From positions 29,941 to 60,798 of the forward strand of contig DINW01000006.1 in NCBI GenBank assembly GCA_002423705.1: DNA of 30,858 nt. The letters run 5' to 3'. Both the position numbers and the translations under genes were made by a program. This document shows positions 23,826-30,858 of this stretch, piece after piece (positions within the stretch are counted from its first letter, which is position 1; every line of letters starts with the position of its first letter). Origin of the DNA: Clostridium sp. UBA5530 (GTDB lineage Bacteria > Bacillota > Clostridia > Clostridiales > Clostridiaceae). The notes beneath the pieces are model-generated. The model was not told where the DNA came from, searched no databases, and was given only the letters and a program-made list of their open reading frames with translations.

Positions 23826-23862
23826 ATATAAAAGCCACGGACAACGATACATTATCCGTGGC
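23826..23862 (-). terminator. Leader terminator 1
   Basis: The 8-bp GC-rich stem GCCACGGA/TCCGTGGC (23834-23862) with a 13-nt loop is followed by TTTTAT on the minus strand. Its 3' arm (TCCGTGG) is also complementary to CCACGGA in the 5' arm of terminator 2, so the two could form exclusive structures. Confidence 0.75.
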
Positions 23863-24029
23863 AAAATAATAACAAGCCTATATTTAATGATTATAAGGTA
23901 GGACATGATAAATTTGCCCTAAACAAAAATATAATCATAAACTTTACTAACTCCGCTGAATTTTTTGTACAACAAAAAAACATACTCTAATAGCATTAAA
24001 ATTAATACTAAGTTTAAACTTGTTTTTTA

Positions 24030-24125
24030 TTTATCCAGCGGTGATATTTCAAGCTGGCTCCGGATAAAGCATCACCTATACTCTTATGGTCTTTATTCGA
24101 AGCAAATCCCTGAAATTTGCGCTGG
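24030..24125 (-). promoter_or_regulatory. Attenuator-like RNA with competing helices after the leader ORF
   Basis: On the minus strand the segment CGCTGGATAAA (24030-24040) can pair with CCAGCG inside the leader ORF (24120-24125), or with CCAGC and TTTAT (24053-24057 and 24064-24068). Its neighbour ATCACC (24040-24045) can pair with GGTGAT (24071-24076). Inside the leader ORF GCAAAT/ATTTGC also form a helix. These alternatives exclude each other, as in ribosome-controlled attenuators. Confidence 0.55.
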
Positions 24126-24143
24126 CACATGATTTATAAACAT
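24093..24143 (-). CDS. Leader peptide ORF upstream of the ABC-F gene (16 aa)
   Basis: ATG 24143 lies 8 nt behind a perfect AGGAGG and encodes MFINHVPAQISGICFE, then TAA. Such a strong ribosome site on so short a frame, in a leader of an ABC-F gene and overlapping competing RNA helices, is the usual design of a stalling leader peptide: a drug-arrested ribosome would reshape the downstream RNA. I do not recognise the peptide, and the inducing drug cannot be read from it. It is too short for ordinary gene finding. Confidence 0.65.
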   Translation of the reverse strand: MFINHVPAQISGICFE

Positions 24144-24182
24144 AGCTTATTCCTCCTGCACCCAATACAAATTTAATATTTC

Positions 24183-24218
24183 ACTATATACCTTATCAAA
24201 TTTTGTCAATATTGTCAA
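24183..24218 (-). promoter_or_regulatory. Putative promoter of the ABC-F leader transcript
   Basis: Two TTGACA boxes (24213-24218 and 24204-24209, minus) lie before TATAGT (24183-24188). The nearer one has a short 15-nt spacer. The predicted start is about 30-40 nt before the leader ORF. Confidence 0.45.
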
Positions 24219-24236
24219 GATAACTATAATTATTCC

Positions 24237-24264
24237 TTTAGGTGGAGTCCAAACTCCACCTAAA
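24237..24264. terminator. 12-bp hairpin after the radical SAM gene
   Basis: TTTAGGTGGAGT (24237-24248) and its exact complement (24253-24264) flank a 4-nt loop, 19 nt past the stop at 24284. There is no T run on either strand, so it is a transcript-end or stability hairpin of uncertain termination strength. Confidence 0.55.
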
Positions 24265-24283
24265 CCTAAGTTTCACTTCATAT

Positions 24284-25186
24284 TCATTTAGCCTTGCAGA
24301 AATCATATTCTGCTTCGTTTAAATCTTGCAAATAAATATTATTTAAATATGACTTCAGTAATTTATAGCTTGTCCTTATTTCTTCTAAAGCCGTAGTTTT
24401 CCTGTCCATCTTATAACTAGGAATATACCTTGCAAGATGCAGTGGTATGTCTTTGTCAATAGATGATATGAATTGCCCTATATAGTTTAGGGTAGGGTAA
24501 TCCGTATTTTCTCCTGGAATCAAAAGAGTGGTTATTTCTAAGTGACATTTCATACTATAGGCTATCCTTATTGCATTTTCCACTTCTTTTAATTCACCTT
24601 TGCATAATTTATTATAAAAATCTTTTCCACCTTTTAAATCTATGTTTATAGCATCTATATATGATAACAGTTCCTTAAAAGGTTCTTCATTTATATATCC
24701 ATTTGTCACTAATACAGTTTTTTGTTCTGGATTAATCTTCTTTATATTTTTACATACATCTAGTACATATTCATACCATATAATTGGCTCATTATAGGTA
24801 AATGCTAGCCCTATATTGTCTATTATTTCTTTAGATATTATTGCCATATCCTTTGCACTAACAAATTTAGTTTCTGGTTTATCTTGGGAAATTCTATGAT
24901 TTTGACAGTATGGACATTTAAAGTTGCATCCAAAAGTTCCTATTGAAAGTATTCTTGACTGAGGATAAAACTGGTTTAAAGGTTTCTTTTCTATAGGGTC
25001 CAAAGCTATACTTGTTATCTCTCCATAGTTAGTGGAATAAAGTCTTAACTCTCCATTTTCGTCTTTCTTCGCCACTCTAACTCTACATGCTCCACTTTTT
25101 CCTTCTTGTATTACACATCTATGAGGACATAGCTTACATTTGATGGTATTTTCTTCTTTTTGATAATATAATGCCTCCTTATTCAC
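24284..25186 (-). CDS. amrS: AmmeMemoRadiSam-type radical SAM enzyme
   Basis: The 300-residue protein carries the radical SAM cluster CNFKCPYC (Cys 87, 91 and 94) and an N-terminal cysteine set CKLCPHRC ... GACRVR (Cys 17, 20, 24 and 34). It has the AmrS-type segment DPIEKKPLNQFYP (63-75), conserved in pyruvate-formate-lyase-activating-like enzymes of the AmmeMemoRadiSam system. The Memo and AMMECR1 partners are not in the window, and the chemical role of the family is not settled. Translation starts at GTG 25186 behind AGAGGTGAT; the nearby ATG ends after four codons. It is transcribed alone, with no gene close upstream. Confidence 0.85.
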   Translation of the reverse strand: MNKEALYYQKEENTIKCKLCPHRCVIQEGKSGACRVRVAKKDENGELRLYSTNYGEITSIALDPIEKKPLNQFYPQSRILSIGTFGCNFKCPYCQNHRISQDKPETKFVSAKDMAIISKEIIDNIGLAFTYNEPIIWYEYVLDVCKNIKKINPEQKTVLVTNGYINEEPFKELLSYIDAINIDLKGGKDFYNKLCKGELKEVENAIRIAYSMKCHLEITTLLIPGENTDYPTLNYIGQFISSIDKDIPLHLARYIPSYKMDRKTTALEEIRTSYKLLKSYLNNIYLQDLNEAEYDFCKAK

Positions 25187-25361
25187 TTTCCATCACCTCT
25201 TTAAACCTTTCCTTTTTATTTTTATCTAAAAATTCCCCCTCATACAAACAATGTTCTTCCCTTTATTTTTAGTTCACATAGTATTATTCTTACTTATATT
25301 GTACTTTATAGAATAACTTTTTTCTATTATTAAAATATATTTTTTCCTATATTAATAATAA

Positions 25362-25405
25362 AAAAATCTTTAATAGATCACTTTCATAATCTATTAAAGA
25401 TTTTT
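25362..25405 (-). terminator. Terminator of galM-lacZ
   Basis: A perfect 17-bp stem (25362-25378 with 25389-25405, loop of 10) has a T-rich tract on the minus strand, 8 nt past the lacZ stop. Confidence 0.9.
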
Positions 25406-25412
25406 GTTAGTT

Positions 25413-28400
25413 TTAATATTGTAATGCTTCTCTACCTAAAATCACTTCATTAATTTCTTTATTATTAAATAATGAAAGTCTAAAGCTTAGAGAAAAATCT
25501 TCAAATTTACATCTGTATTTATCTAGCTGGGATTGACCACAAGAATTAGTACCTACACCATTTTGCTTATAATCAATGTTTAATATTATATAATTGTTTT
25601 TTACTAGATCTATAGGGTGTTTTGCTTTTTCTAGGTCTTCGTCTTCATAATAGGAAGCACTAAAGTCGAATTCATCCTCCCCTGTGACCATAATCCCTAT
25701 TCCCCTATCATCCGTAAGGCTTACCCAAGAACACTGACTTCTATTTCCATTTTCTTGAGGCTTCACATAATTGGTAAACATTTTATCTACTGTACTTTTA
25801 TATATTCCAAAGAAATTTGCTTCCTTTGTATCTGGATAAGATTCTCCTGGACCTCTTCCTTTATACTTAACTATGTCTAAATCCTTGTTGACCTTTAAAT
25901 TCACCCCTATTCTTGGTATCATCAAAGGTGCATTTTCTATTTGCCCTGAAGGAATTCCACATACCTTTACAAATATATCTCCATTGCCAAACACTTTATA
26001 TTCATAGGTTGAAGTATAGTACCATGATGAATTAGTGGTTCCATTAATAGTTTCTACATTGAAATAAAACACATTGTCCTCTATTCTATATTCAATATTT
26101 TTTACCACTTGGTGAAATAAATGCATAAAATATTTCTTTTTATAATCTTCTAAAAGATACATATCATTATCTATAGGAGCTCTCCAAAAATTTAGTTTTG
26201 GTCCCTGTTCCACTATGGTGGATCCATCTTTTATAATTTGGAGTATGTTTCCCTTTACTAAATCAAAGTCTACTTGAAACTCTTCTCCAATGACTTCAAT
26301 TTTACAATGATCTTTTATAATCTTTAAGTTTCCTCTAGGATAAGTCTTTATCTTTCCAGTGTCTATAGGCAACTGAAATTGAGCTGTAGCTAACTCATAT
26401 CCAGCCTTAGCCCAGGAACACTGATTTTTTAGCACATAGCTTATATCTAAATAATAAGTAGCACCAGTGGCCTTAGGAAAATCCAAACTATATGGTATAC
26501 ATATATTGCAATTCTGCCTTCCCATTATAGATGGCATGTCCATGCTACCGCTAGTAACTAACCTTTCATCTTCTTTTATTGCATATATGAGCTCTAATGT
26601 ATTTAAATTTTTAAAATCATATCTATTTGTAACCTTTATTATACCCTTATTTAAATCCACAGCTTCAGTTTCCACTGGTTCTATAACCTTCTTGTATTCT
26701 ATAAGCCCTGGTGAAGGAGTTCTATCAGGCATCAATATGCCATCAATGCAAAAATTCATATTAGTAGGATCATCACCGAAATCTCCACCATAGCTATAAT
26801 ATGTATGGCCTTTACTATCTATTGAGTGGATACCATGATCAAACCATTCCCAAATAAATCCTCCTTGAAGCTTATCATATTTATAAAATAAATTTTGATA
26901 CTCCCTTAAGGCTCCTGGACCATTCCCCATGGCATGGCAGTACTCACATAGTATATGTGGTTTATTTACATTGCACACTATGTCCTCCATTTTTAGTTTT
27001 TTATCCCCTTCTAACCAGGTATACATTGTACTATAGACTTCCGATACAGGTCCTTGTTCTTCTGGTATATTAAAATCTCCTTCATAGTGAATAAGTCTTG
27101 TTGAATCTAGTTCCTTAGCTCTTTTAGCCATAGCCTTAAAGTTTACGCCAAATGAGGATTCATTGCCTAAAGACCACATTAATATGCATGGATGGTTTTT
27201 ATCTCTATTAATCATCCTTTCCATTCTACTTACATAGGACAATTGCCACTTTGGATCATCACTTATCCATGAATAATTTCCAGTAAGTTCAAAACCATGG
27301 CATTCCAAGTCTGTCTCATCTATAACATAAATTCCATATTCATCACATAGGTCATAAAAATATTCTGAATTAGGGTAGTGGGAAGTTCTTACAGCATTAA
27401 TATTATGCTGCTTCATTAAAACTATATCCTGTTCTATTTCTTCTTTGGATACCACCCTTCCATTCTTAGGATTATAATCGTGCCTATTTACTCCTTTTAG
27501 TTTTATTGCAACTCCATTTACTGTAAAAACCTCTCCTTTTAACTCTATCTTTCTAAAACCTACCTTATGAGGTATTACTTGAATTATATTATCCTCTTCA
27601 TATACGGACATAATAACAGTGTATAAATTGGGTTCTTCTGCAGTCCACTTAAGGGGACTTTCTATATATTCTTTAAATTTTAAGCCCTCTTTTGTATCCA
27701 CCATACGTTTGAATACTATATTTCCCGTAGGATTCAATAATTCAATTTGGATTTTTTGATTTCTATAGTTTGCAAAATTAAAGTATATATCCAAGGTGGC
27801 ATTATTATAATTTTCATCTAAATCAGTTTCAATCTTAAAATCATATAATCCTAAAATGGGTTCTGAATATAATTCCACATCTCTAAATATTCCACTTAGC
27901 CACCACATATCCTGATCCTCTAAATATGTACCATCACTCCATTGATATACTCTTACTGTACAATCATTTTCCCCACATTTCACATAATTTGTTATATCAA
28001 ATTCAGCTTGTATTCTAGCTCCCTTACTATAACCTACTTCTTCCCCATTAATCCATAAAGTATAAGCAGAATCAACTCCATTAAATTTTAATATTATCCT
28101 TTTTTCATTCCAAGAGTCATCTATTGTAAATTTTCTTTTATATATTCCAGTAGGGTTTTCCGTTGGAACATATGGTGGATTTATAGGAAAGTTATACCAC
28201 AAATCTGAATAATGCATTTTCCCATATCCCTGCAATTGCCAGTTTCCAGGTACAGTTATATAGTCCCATTGTTCTACATTAAAATCTTCTTTATAAAAAT
28301 TCCGTGGAGAATACTCTGGCGCTTCTAAAAATAGAAGTCTCCACTTACCATTTAGATTTTTAAAGTTATGGGTATACCTTTTTTCCCCCAGCTGAGCTCT

Positions 28401-28484
28401 TTCTTTAGATGGAAAACTTAAAAATGCTGCTCTAGACTGTAGCCTATTAATCCCATCATTATTTATATTCTCCCAAAGTTTCAT
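25413..28484 (-). CDS. lacZ: Beta-galactosidase, GH2 LacZ type
   Basis: The 1023-residue protein has full LacZ length and domain order: sugar-binding jelly roll (about 40-210), immunoglobulin-like domain, TIM barrel (about 320-600) and C-terminal beta-sandwich domains. The acid/base is E442 in MWSLGNESSFG and the nucleophile is E514 in ILCEYCHAMGNGPG. NRHDYNP (333-339) and RTSHYPNS (366-373) are also conserved. It cleaves lactose to glucose and galactose in the cytoplasm (no signal peptide). ATG 28484 follows GATGAGGTAA. It is 25 nt after galM in one operon, matching the need to convert beta- to alpha-galactose. No lactose permease is in view. Confidence 0.97.
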   Translation of the reverse strand: MKLWENINNDGINRLQSRAAFLSFPSKERAQLGEKRYTHNFKNLNGKWRLLFLEAPEYSPRNFYKEDFNVEQWDYITVPGNWQLQGYGKMHYSDLWYNFPINPPYVPTENPTGIYKRKFTIDDSWNEKRIILKFNGVDSAYTLWINGEEVGYSKGARIQAEFDITNYVKCGENDCTVRVYQWSDGTYLEDQDMWWLSGIFRDVELYSEPILGLYDFKIETDLDENYNNATLDIYFNFANYRNQKIQIELLNPTGNIVFKRMVDTKEGLKFKEYIESPLKWTAEEPNLYTVIMSVYEEDNIIQVIPHKVGFRKIELKGEVFTVNGVAIKLKGVNRHDYNPKNGRVVSKEEIEQDIVLMKQHNINAVRTSHYPNSEYFYDLCDEYGIYVIDETDLECHGFELTGNYSWISDDPKWQLSYVSRMERMINRDKNHPCILMWSLGNESSFGVNFKAMAKRAKELDSTRLIHYEGDFNIPEEQGPVSEVYSTMYTWLEGDKKLKMEDIVCNVNKPHILCEYCHAMGNGPGALREYQNLFYKYDKLQGGFIWEWFDHGIHSIDSKGHTYYSYGGDFGDDPTNMNFCIDGILMPDRTPSPGLIEYKKVIEPVETEAVDLNKGIIKVTNRYDFKNLNTLELIYAIKEDERLVTSGSMDMPSIMGRQNCNICIPYSLDFPKATGATYYLDISYVLKNQCSWAKAGYELATAQFQLPIDTGKIKTYPRGNLKIIKDHCKIEVIGEEFQVDFDLVKGNILQIIKDGSTIVEQGPKLNFWRAPIDNDMYLLEDYKKKYFMHLFHQVVKNIEYRIEDNVFYFNVETINGTTNSSWYYTSTYEYKVFGNGDIFVKVCGIPSGQIENAPLMIPRIGVNLKVNKDLDIVKYKGRGPGESYPDTKEANFFGIYKSTVDKMFTNYVKPQENGNRSQCSWVSLTDDRGIGIMVTGEDEFDFSASYYEDEDLEKAKHPIDLVKNNYIILNIDYKQNGVGTNSCGQSQLDKYRCKFEDFSLSFRLSLFNNKEINEVILGREALQY

Positions 28485-28509
28485 TTACCTCATCCCTCTT
28501 TTCTGTTAA

Positions 28510-29559
28510 TTATTTTACCACCTTAAATTTAAATACAGTTCTAGACCTATATTCTTCATCTTTATCTATAATGGAATCCTCTATGAACCTTCCAGCACAC
28601 GCGATAGGCAAGTTCTGGGTTTCTAAACATATGGCATAATTTCTTTTTAATATTTCTCCATTAGTCAACTCTCTAGTGTCCTCTGGAAAATTTGTAGAAT
28701 ATATAACTACTGCTTTTCTATCTGTGTATACTTCCATTATCCTTCCAGATAATTCATCTTCTAATTTAATATTGTATTCTTTAGTTTTATCCAATATCCA
28801 TGGGTGATCATATCCATGAGCTATTTTAAGCTGATTATGGTCTTCATTGATATGCTTTCCAATGGCTTTGCCTTTTTTAAAGTCAAAAGCTGTATTTTCT
28901 ACCCCCATAACATGTCCACTTAAAGCGGAATCTTCCCTTAAGAGAGCTATATTGCTACCTTTTACTGTTAAAATTTCATTTAAAATATCCCTCTTTAAAT
29001 TTCCTGACAAATTAAAATAGCTATGATTTGTACAGTTTATCAATGTTTTTTTATCGCTTATTCCATAGTAATTTATTGATAGTTCGTTTTCATTATTCAA
29101 TGAGTATTTCACTTTAACCTTTAAATTTCCAGGATGCCCATCTTCTCCATCCTCACTAAAGCTTTCTAGTACTACACCTACTTCCTTTGAATTTTGAAAA
29201 ATGTATTCTTTCCATATCTTAGTGTTTAGCCCCTTGAGTCCTCCATGAAGAGTATTTACTGATTGATTTTGAGTTAATTCATATATATTTTCATTTATAA
29301 CTACATATCCATCTGCAATTCTCCCAGCAGTTCTTCCTATAATAGCTCCTGTATATCCCTTATCATCAATATAATCTTTTGGATTTTTCCATCCTACTAC
29401 TATATTTTCTTTGTTGCCCTTGTTGTCCTCCATAAATATGCTAGAAATAATCCCACCAAGATTTAATATATCAACCTCTATATTATTGTCATTTTCAAGA
29501 GAGATTCTAAAAATATCTTCTCCTTTTTCTTTCCATAAAAATTTCTTTGTAACTTTCAT
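28510..29559 (-). CDS. galM: Aldose 1-epimerase (galactose mutarotase)
   Basis: The 349-residue protein contains GalM family segments: GAIIGRTAGRIADG (about 71-84), NTLHGGLKGLNTKIW (about 103-117), LINCTNHSYFNLSGN (about 172-186; His catalytic) and GYDHPWILD (about 249-257), with a Glu in LETQNLP (about 312-318) as catalytic base. It interconverts beta- and alpha-galactose, preparing lactose-derived galactose for GalK. ATG 29559 follows AAAGGATAAAG. It is the first gene of the galM-lacZ operon and diverges from galK. Confidence 0.95.
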   Translation of the reverse strand: MKVTKKFLWKEKGEDIFRISLENDNNIEVDILNLGGIISSIFMEDNKGNKENIVVGWKNPKDYIDDKGYTGAIIGRTAGRIADGYVVINENIYELTQNQSVNTLHGGLKGLNTKIWKEYIFQNSKEVGVVLESFSEDGEDGHPGNLKVKVKYSLNNENELSINYYGISDKKTLINCTNHSYFNLSGNLKRDILNEILTVKGSNIALLREDSALSGHVMGVENTAFDFKKGKAIGKHINEDHNQLKIAHGYDHPWILDKTKEYNIKLEDELSGRIMEVYTDRKAVVIYSTNFPEDTRELTNGEILKRNYAICLETQNLPIACAGRFIEDSIIDKDEEYRSRTVFKFKVVK

Positions 29560-29627
29560 CTTTATCCTTTCTACAGAAACTGCTTTCTATAAATATACCT
29601 AATATACCCCTAAGATCTTATATATTT

Positions 29628-29656
29628 ATAATAATTGTTTTTTTCTATGTTGTAAA
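29628..29656 (-). promoter_or_regulatory. Putative promoter of galM-lacZ
   Basis: On the minus strand TTTACA (29651-29656) and TATTAT (29628-29633) are separated by 17 nt, a fair sigma-A match about 70 nt before galM. Confidence 0.5.
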
Positions 29657-29791
29657 CCTTTTTATTTCATATTTAACTGGCATAACCCCAAGATTTATTG
29701 AGGTTAACCATCACTATATATAGATTCATTTAAGATTTATTTCATAGGATTATAGTTCTATTGAATTAGAAAAAGCATTTACTTTTTTACA

Positions 29792-29803
29792 GTAATCGCT
29801 TAC
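29792..29803. promoter_or_regulatory. LacI/GalR-family or CcpA operator at the galK promoter
   Basis: GTAATCGCTTAC fits GTAANCGNTTAC, the CG-centred palindrome of LacI/GalR-family operators, and partly fits the catabolite response element. It abuts a -10-like TATAAA (29804-29809), so bound protein would block galK transcription. It may also affect the divergent galM promoter about 140 nt away. Confidence 0.6.
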
Positions 29804-29834
29804 TATAAATATATGAAATACAGGGGGGATAATC

Positions 29835-30858
29835 ATGAATATTTTAGAGAACTTAAAAAAAGATTTTATAGACATTTTTAAAGAGGAACCCACTTCTGGG
29901 TACTTTTCACCTGGGAGAGTTAATTTAATAGGAGAGCATACTGACTATAATGGTGGTAATGTATTTCCTTGTGCTCTTTCCATTGGCACCTATGCCATAG
30001 TTTCCAAAAGGCAAGATCAAAATATAAGACTTTTTTCAAAGAACTTTAAAAGTAGTGGCTTTGTGGAATTTAATTTAACTAATCTAGTCTATGATAGCAA
30101 TGATGGATGGGGTAACTATCCAAAAGCAGTAATTAAAACTTTTATAGAACACGGATTTCATATATGCACAGGTCTTAATATACTTATATACGGGGATATT
30201 CCAAATAGTTCTGGCCTTTCTTCTTCAGCCTCTCTTGAGGTTTTAATAGGTATAATAATAAGAGATTTTTGCAGTTTAAATTTAGATAATATATCTTTAG
30301 TAAAGCTTTGCCAAGAAGCAGAAAATACCTTCATAGGTGTAAATTGTGGTATAATGGACCAATTTGCAGTAGCTATGGGAAAAAAGAATTGTGCTATATT
30401 GCTAGATTGTAACACCCTAAATTATACCTATAATCAAGTAATCACAGATGGGTATAAAATTATAATAACTTCTACCAATAAAAGTCGTGACCTTATAGCT
30501 TCAAAATATAACGAAAGAAGAGCTCAGTGTGAAGAAGCTCTCAATATTTTGAAGAAATATAAGGCAATTTCCTCTCTTGGTGAATTAACTGCTGAAGACT
30601 TTGAAATTTTAAAACATCACATTCCAGATCCTATATTAAGAAAAAGAGCTAACCACGCAATTTATGAAAATATAAGAACTTTAAAATCTGTGAAAGCTCT
30701 CCAAGAAAATAACCTTTTATTATTTGGGAAATTGTTAAATGAGTCTCATAACTCTTTACGGTATGATTATGAAGTTACTGGTGTAGAACTAGACACATTA
30801 GTAGATTTAGCCTTAGAACAAAGTTCAATAGTTCTAGGTTCTCGTATGACAGGAGCTG
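29835..30858 (+). CDS. galK: Galactokinase (3' end off window)
   Basis: ATG 29835 follows GGGGGGAT and the frame is open for 341 codons to the window edge (family length is about 390). GHMP-kinase motifs are clear: the galactokinase signature GRVNLIGEHTDYNGG (27-41), the ATP loop GDIPNSSGLSSSAS (about 120-133), CGIMDQFA near 171-178 and GSRMTGA at the break. It phosphorylates galactose to galactose-1-phosphate, the first Leloir step, and works with the divergent galM-lacZ operon. galT and galE probably follow outside the window. Confidence 0.95.
   Translation, partial: MNILENLKKDFIDIFKEEPTSGYFSPGRVNLIGEHTDYNGGNVFPCALSIGTYAIVSKRQDQNIRLFSKNFKSSGFVEFNLTNLVYDSNDGWGNYPKAVIKTFIEHGFHICTGLNILIYGDIPNSSGLSSSASLEVLIGIIIRDFCSLNLDNISLVKLCQEAENTFIGVNCGIMDQFAVAMGKKNCAILLDCNTLNYTYNQVITDGYKIIITSTNKSRDLIASKYNERRAQCEEALNILKKYKAISSLGELTAEDFEILKHHIPDPILRKRANHAIYENIRTLKSVKALQENNLLLFGKLLNESHNSLRYDYEVTGVELDTLVDLALEQSSIVLGSRMTGA

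Noticed and set aside
30158..30415. Minus-strand 85-codon frame inside galK
   Set aside because: It lies opposite conserved galactokinase motifs and has no independent support.
1..30858. CRISPR arrays, tRNA or rRNA genes, intact transposons
   Set aside because: No regularly spaced repeats, no tRNA-like cloverleaf or rRNA segments recognised, and no transposase frame.

Overview
The window is AT-rich with strong AGGAGG-type ribosome binding sites and many clostridial-type proteins, so it most likely comes from an anaerobic, spore-forming Clostridium or close relative. This is an inference from base composition, gene content and protein style; no rRNA or other taxonomic marker is present.

Region 1 (1-1380): a truncated MFS exporter gene on the minus strand, with a perfect consensus sigma-A promoter and an 11-bp inverted repeat over its start site. 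It is followed by two tiny plus-strand genes (56 and 48 codons) with nearly identical translation starts. A 13-bp-stem bidirectional terminator (1337-1372) separates them from the next block.

Region 2 (1383-14841, all minus): a complete ethanolamine-utilization (eut) microcompartment locus. In transcription order it is eutG, eutS, eutP, eutA, eutB, eutC, eutL, a eutK-like BMC gene with a nucleic-acid-binding-like tail, eutE, eutM, eutT, pduL-type eutD, a Firmicute eut hypothetical (TIGR02536-like), eutN, a PduT-like BMC-T gene, eutH and eutQ. EutH imports ethanolamine. EutBC splits it to acetaldehyde and ammonia with adenosylcobalamin supplied by EutT and repaired by EutA. EutE makes acetyl-CoA, EutG recycles NADH by making ethanol, and PduL and EutQ can carry acetyl-CoA through acetyl-phosphate to acetate and ATP. 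EutS/L/K/M/N and the PduT-like protein build the shell. The usual Firmicute regulators EutV and EutW, and the EutR type, are absent from the window, and I see no cobalamin riboswitch.

Region 3 (14950-21807, minus): cell-surface genes. There are two different L,D-transpeptidases (one with a membrane anchor encoded upstream of its first ATG), a frameshifted gene remnant, an O-antigen-ligase-like membrane protein with a TPR tail, and a secreted protein with a PKTG sortase-type anchor.

Region 4 (21808-24283, minus): an ABC-F ATPase behind a leader of about 500 nt. The leader has a 16-codon leader ORF, mutually exclusive hairpins and two tandem terminators, which looks like ribosome-mediated attenuation of an antibiotic-protection gene. 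Region 5 is a GTG-initiated radical SAM gene of the AmmeMemoRadiSam type. Region 6 (25362-30858) is a lactose/galactose module: galM-lacZ on the minus strand and a divergent, truncated galK with a LacI/CcpA-type operator at its promoter.

The observations most worth follow-up are the ABC-F attenuator, the regulator-less eut operon with its 18-bp intra-operon hairpin, the BMC protein with a SAP/Rho_N-like tail, the carboxy-terminal targeting helix on EutE, and the transpeptidase start codon.
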